A stretch of DNA of 5,866 nt, taken from Chloroflexota bacterium (GTDB lineage: Bacteria; Chloroflexota; UBA6077; JACCZL01). Below are positions 5,142-5,866 of this stretch, one piece after another. The position numbers were made by a program, and so were the translations under genes. The first letter of the stretch is position 1. Every line of letters begins with the position of its first letter. Where the stretch lies: positions 1 to 5,866 of the forward strand of contig JACCZL010000515.1 of assembly GCA_013695975.1 (NCBI GenBank), in the 5' to 3' direction. The notes under the pieces are model-generated. The model had not been told where the DNA came from and ran no database searches. It saw nothing but the letters and a program-made list of their open reading frames with translations.

Positions 5142-5665
5142 TCGGCGCGCGGGGCCGCATTCGCCAGGCGGATGAGCGTGCCGGGCCGCTTCATCCCCTC
5201 GAAGACGTTGCGGCAGCAGCGGCAGCGGTAGACCACCCGACAGAGGGCCGGCCCGAAGCCCGAGGCGCGCTCGGTGTCGTCGGAGTCGCAGAACGGACAG
5301 CGGGCGCCGCTCCTGGCTGCTGCCGCCGCCGGGTCGCCGCCGGTGATGCCGTGCTCGCGAAGCTGAGCCCGCCCCGCGGCCGAGATGCGGCCCGGGTCCC
5401 AGGCCGGGCCCAGCTTCCAACGCACCTCGGCGTCCGCGACCCCGAGCTCTCGCAGGCGGCTGATCACCCGCTCGCGGATGACTTCCAGGGCCGGACAACC
5501 GCTGAAGGTAGGGATCAGCTCGACGACGAGGCGGCCATTCGCGCCCATGGACACGGCCTCGACGATTCCGAGGTCCACGATGCCGATCGGCAGCTCAGGG
5601 TCCTCGACCTCGGCGAGCGCCCGCCAGACATCCTGCTGGGTGACGGCGCCGACCGCGTCCATCAT
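5135..5665 (-). CDS. paaD: phenylacetate degradation accessory protein PaaD (MIP18/DUF59 family)
   Basis: A 176-residue protein, close to the usual PaaD length. Residues 9-95 form a DUF59/MIP18-type domain with EVEDPELPIGIVDLGIV (19-35) and the conserved cysteine C57 in TFSGCP. A linker rich in Ala leads to a cysteine ribbon: CPFC (123-126), then C142, C148 and C151 within FGPALCRVVYRCRCC, matching the metal-binding C-terminus of PaaD proteins. PaaD is needed with the phenylacetyl-CoA 1,2-epoxidase subunits and is thought to help iron or Fe-S cofactor assembly rather than catalyse. The start is ATG 5665 (ATGA overlap with the paaC stop) or ATG 5662 (one-base overlap); both imply translational coupling and neither has a strong ribosome binding site. 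An upstream extension to 5758 would run through paaC and is rejected. The TAG stop lies inside the end of the MaoC gene, and no paaE follows on this strand. Confidence 0.92.
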   Translation of the reverse strand: MMDAVGAVTQQDVWRALAEVEDPELPIGIVDLGIVEAVSMGANGRLVVELIPTFSGCPALEVIRERVISRLRELGVADAEVRWKLGPAWDPGRISAAGRAQLREHGITGGDPAAAAARSGARCPFCDSDDTERASGFGPALCRVVYRCRCCRNVFEGMKRPGTLIRLANAAPRADQ

Positions 5666-5866
5666 CCCCATCGCACCGATGGGTTGGACTTGAAGATGGC
5701 GTGCGCTTCGTCCAGCATCCGCACGAGCTCCGGACTGTGCCGGCCGAGCCGACCGCACAGGCCGCGCTCCGCCAGGCGCTCGGCCTCGAGCGCCAGCCCG
5801 TCGGCGTCGGATGGCGAGTCCAGGCCGAGCGTGCGCAGGTCGCTGCCGGCTCGCTCAGCCCAGCGG
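5662..5866 (-). CDS. paaC: phenylacetyl-CoA 1,2-epoxidase subunit PaaC, C-terminal part
   Basis: The last 67 codons of a gene that continues beyond the right edge; this reading frame ends at TGA 5664-5662. The end reads GRLGRHSPELVRML, then DEAHAIFKSNPSVRWG. This fits the PaaC C-terminus, where a GxxGxHT/S..L..LL.EM helix is followed by a short tail with a terminal tryptophan. PaaC is the non-catalytic ferritin-like partner of PaaA in the PaaABC(E) complex that epoxidises the aromatic ring of phenylacetyl-CoA in the cytosol. The position directly before paaD, with a 4-base ATGA overlap, matches the standard paaA-B-C-D order and supports the call. The N-terminal four-fifths of the protein are outside the window, so completeness cannot be judged. 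Confidence 0.8.
   Translation of the reverse strand, partial: RWAERAGSDLRTLGLDSPSDADGLALEAERLAERGLCGRLGRHSPELVRMLDEAHAIFKSNPSVRWG

Noticed and set aside
4659..5498. Minus-strand open frame of 279 codons across maoC and paaD
   Set aside because: It overlaps two confidently recognised genes and reads as Gly/Arg/Pro-rich low-complexity sequence.
5666..5758. N-terminal extension of paaD to 5758
   Set aside because: This would overlap the paaC coding end by about 95 bases; the extra residues are low-complexity, and starts at 5665/5662 sit exactly at the paaC stop.

Overview
The window is a GC-rich (estimated around 70%) bacterial chromosome segment with strong G/C preference at third codon positions and several GTG starts. 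The mix of genes (a COG1926-type phosphoribosyltransferase, a CHASE3-GAF-PAS histidine kinase, a TetR regulator beside phenylacetate genes) would suit a high-GC Chloroflexota relative such as the Thermomicrobia, or another high-GC soil or thermal lineage. The taxonomy is inference from gene style only. I see no mobile element, CRISPR array, tRNA or rRNA, and no gene-free stretch longer than about 140 bases.

Left part (1-3830). A predicted phosphoribosyltransferase runs leftward (832 to 98). A short, very GC3-rich fragment at the left edge may be the end of another leftward gene. Across a 116-base gap, a rightward two-component pair begins: a membrane histidine kinase (CHASE3 sensor, GAF, PAS, HisKA, HATPase) followed 71 bases later by a stand-alone receiver-domain response regulator. 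The two are probably cotranscribed. They form a kinase plus a CheY/Spo0F-like receiver with no DNA-binding output.

Middle (3831-4628). The response regulator converges on a leftward TetR-family repressor. A perfect 16-bp inverted repeat lies at the junction, with one arm inside the 3' end of the tetR reading frame, so it is likely a shared terminator. Upstream of tetR is a divergent control region. It holds a GC-rich self-complementary repeat and then a sharp AT-rich island containing an 18-bp imperfect palindrome that overlaps the likely -10 elements in both directions. This is a good candidate for the TetR operator.

Right part (4629-5866). A rightward MaoC-like hot-dog hydratase gene, possibly translated without a leader, meets the leftward phenylacetate genes tail to tail with a 7-base overlap. 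These are paaD (complete) and the last 67 codons of paaC, which runs off the right edge and overlaps paaD by ATGA. PaaC is the structural subunit of phenylacetyl-CoA 1,2-epoxidase, and PaaD is its MIP18/DUF59-type accessory protein with a cysteine-rich ribbon. The layout suggests the TetR protein controls the MaoC gene and perhaps the paa operon, and that the MaoC enzyme acts in CoA-thioester catabolism, possibly on the ring-epoxide/oxepin intermediate. Those links are inference. The genes are recognisable families; the control region and the terminator arrangement are the least routine parts. I found no convincing undescribed system.
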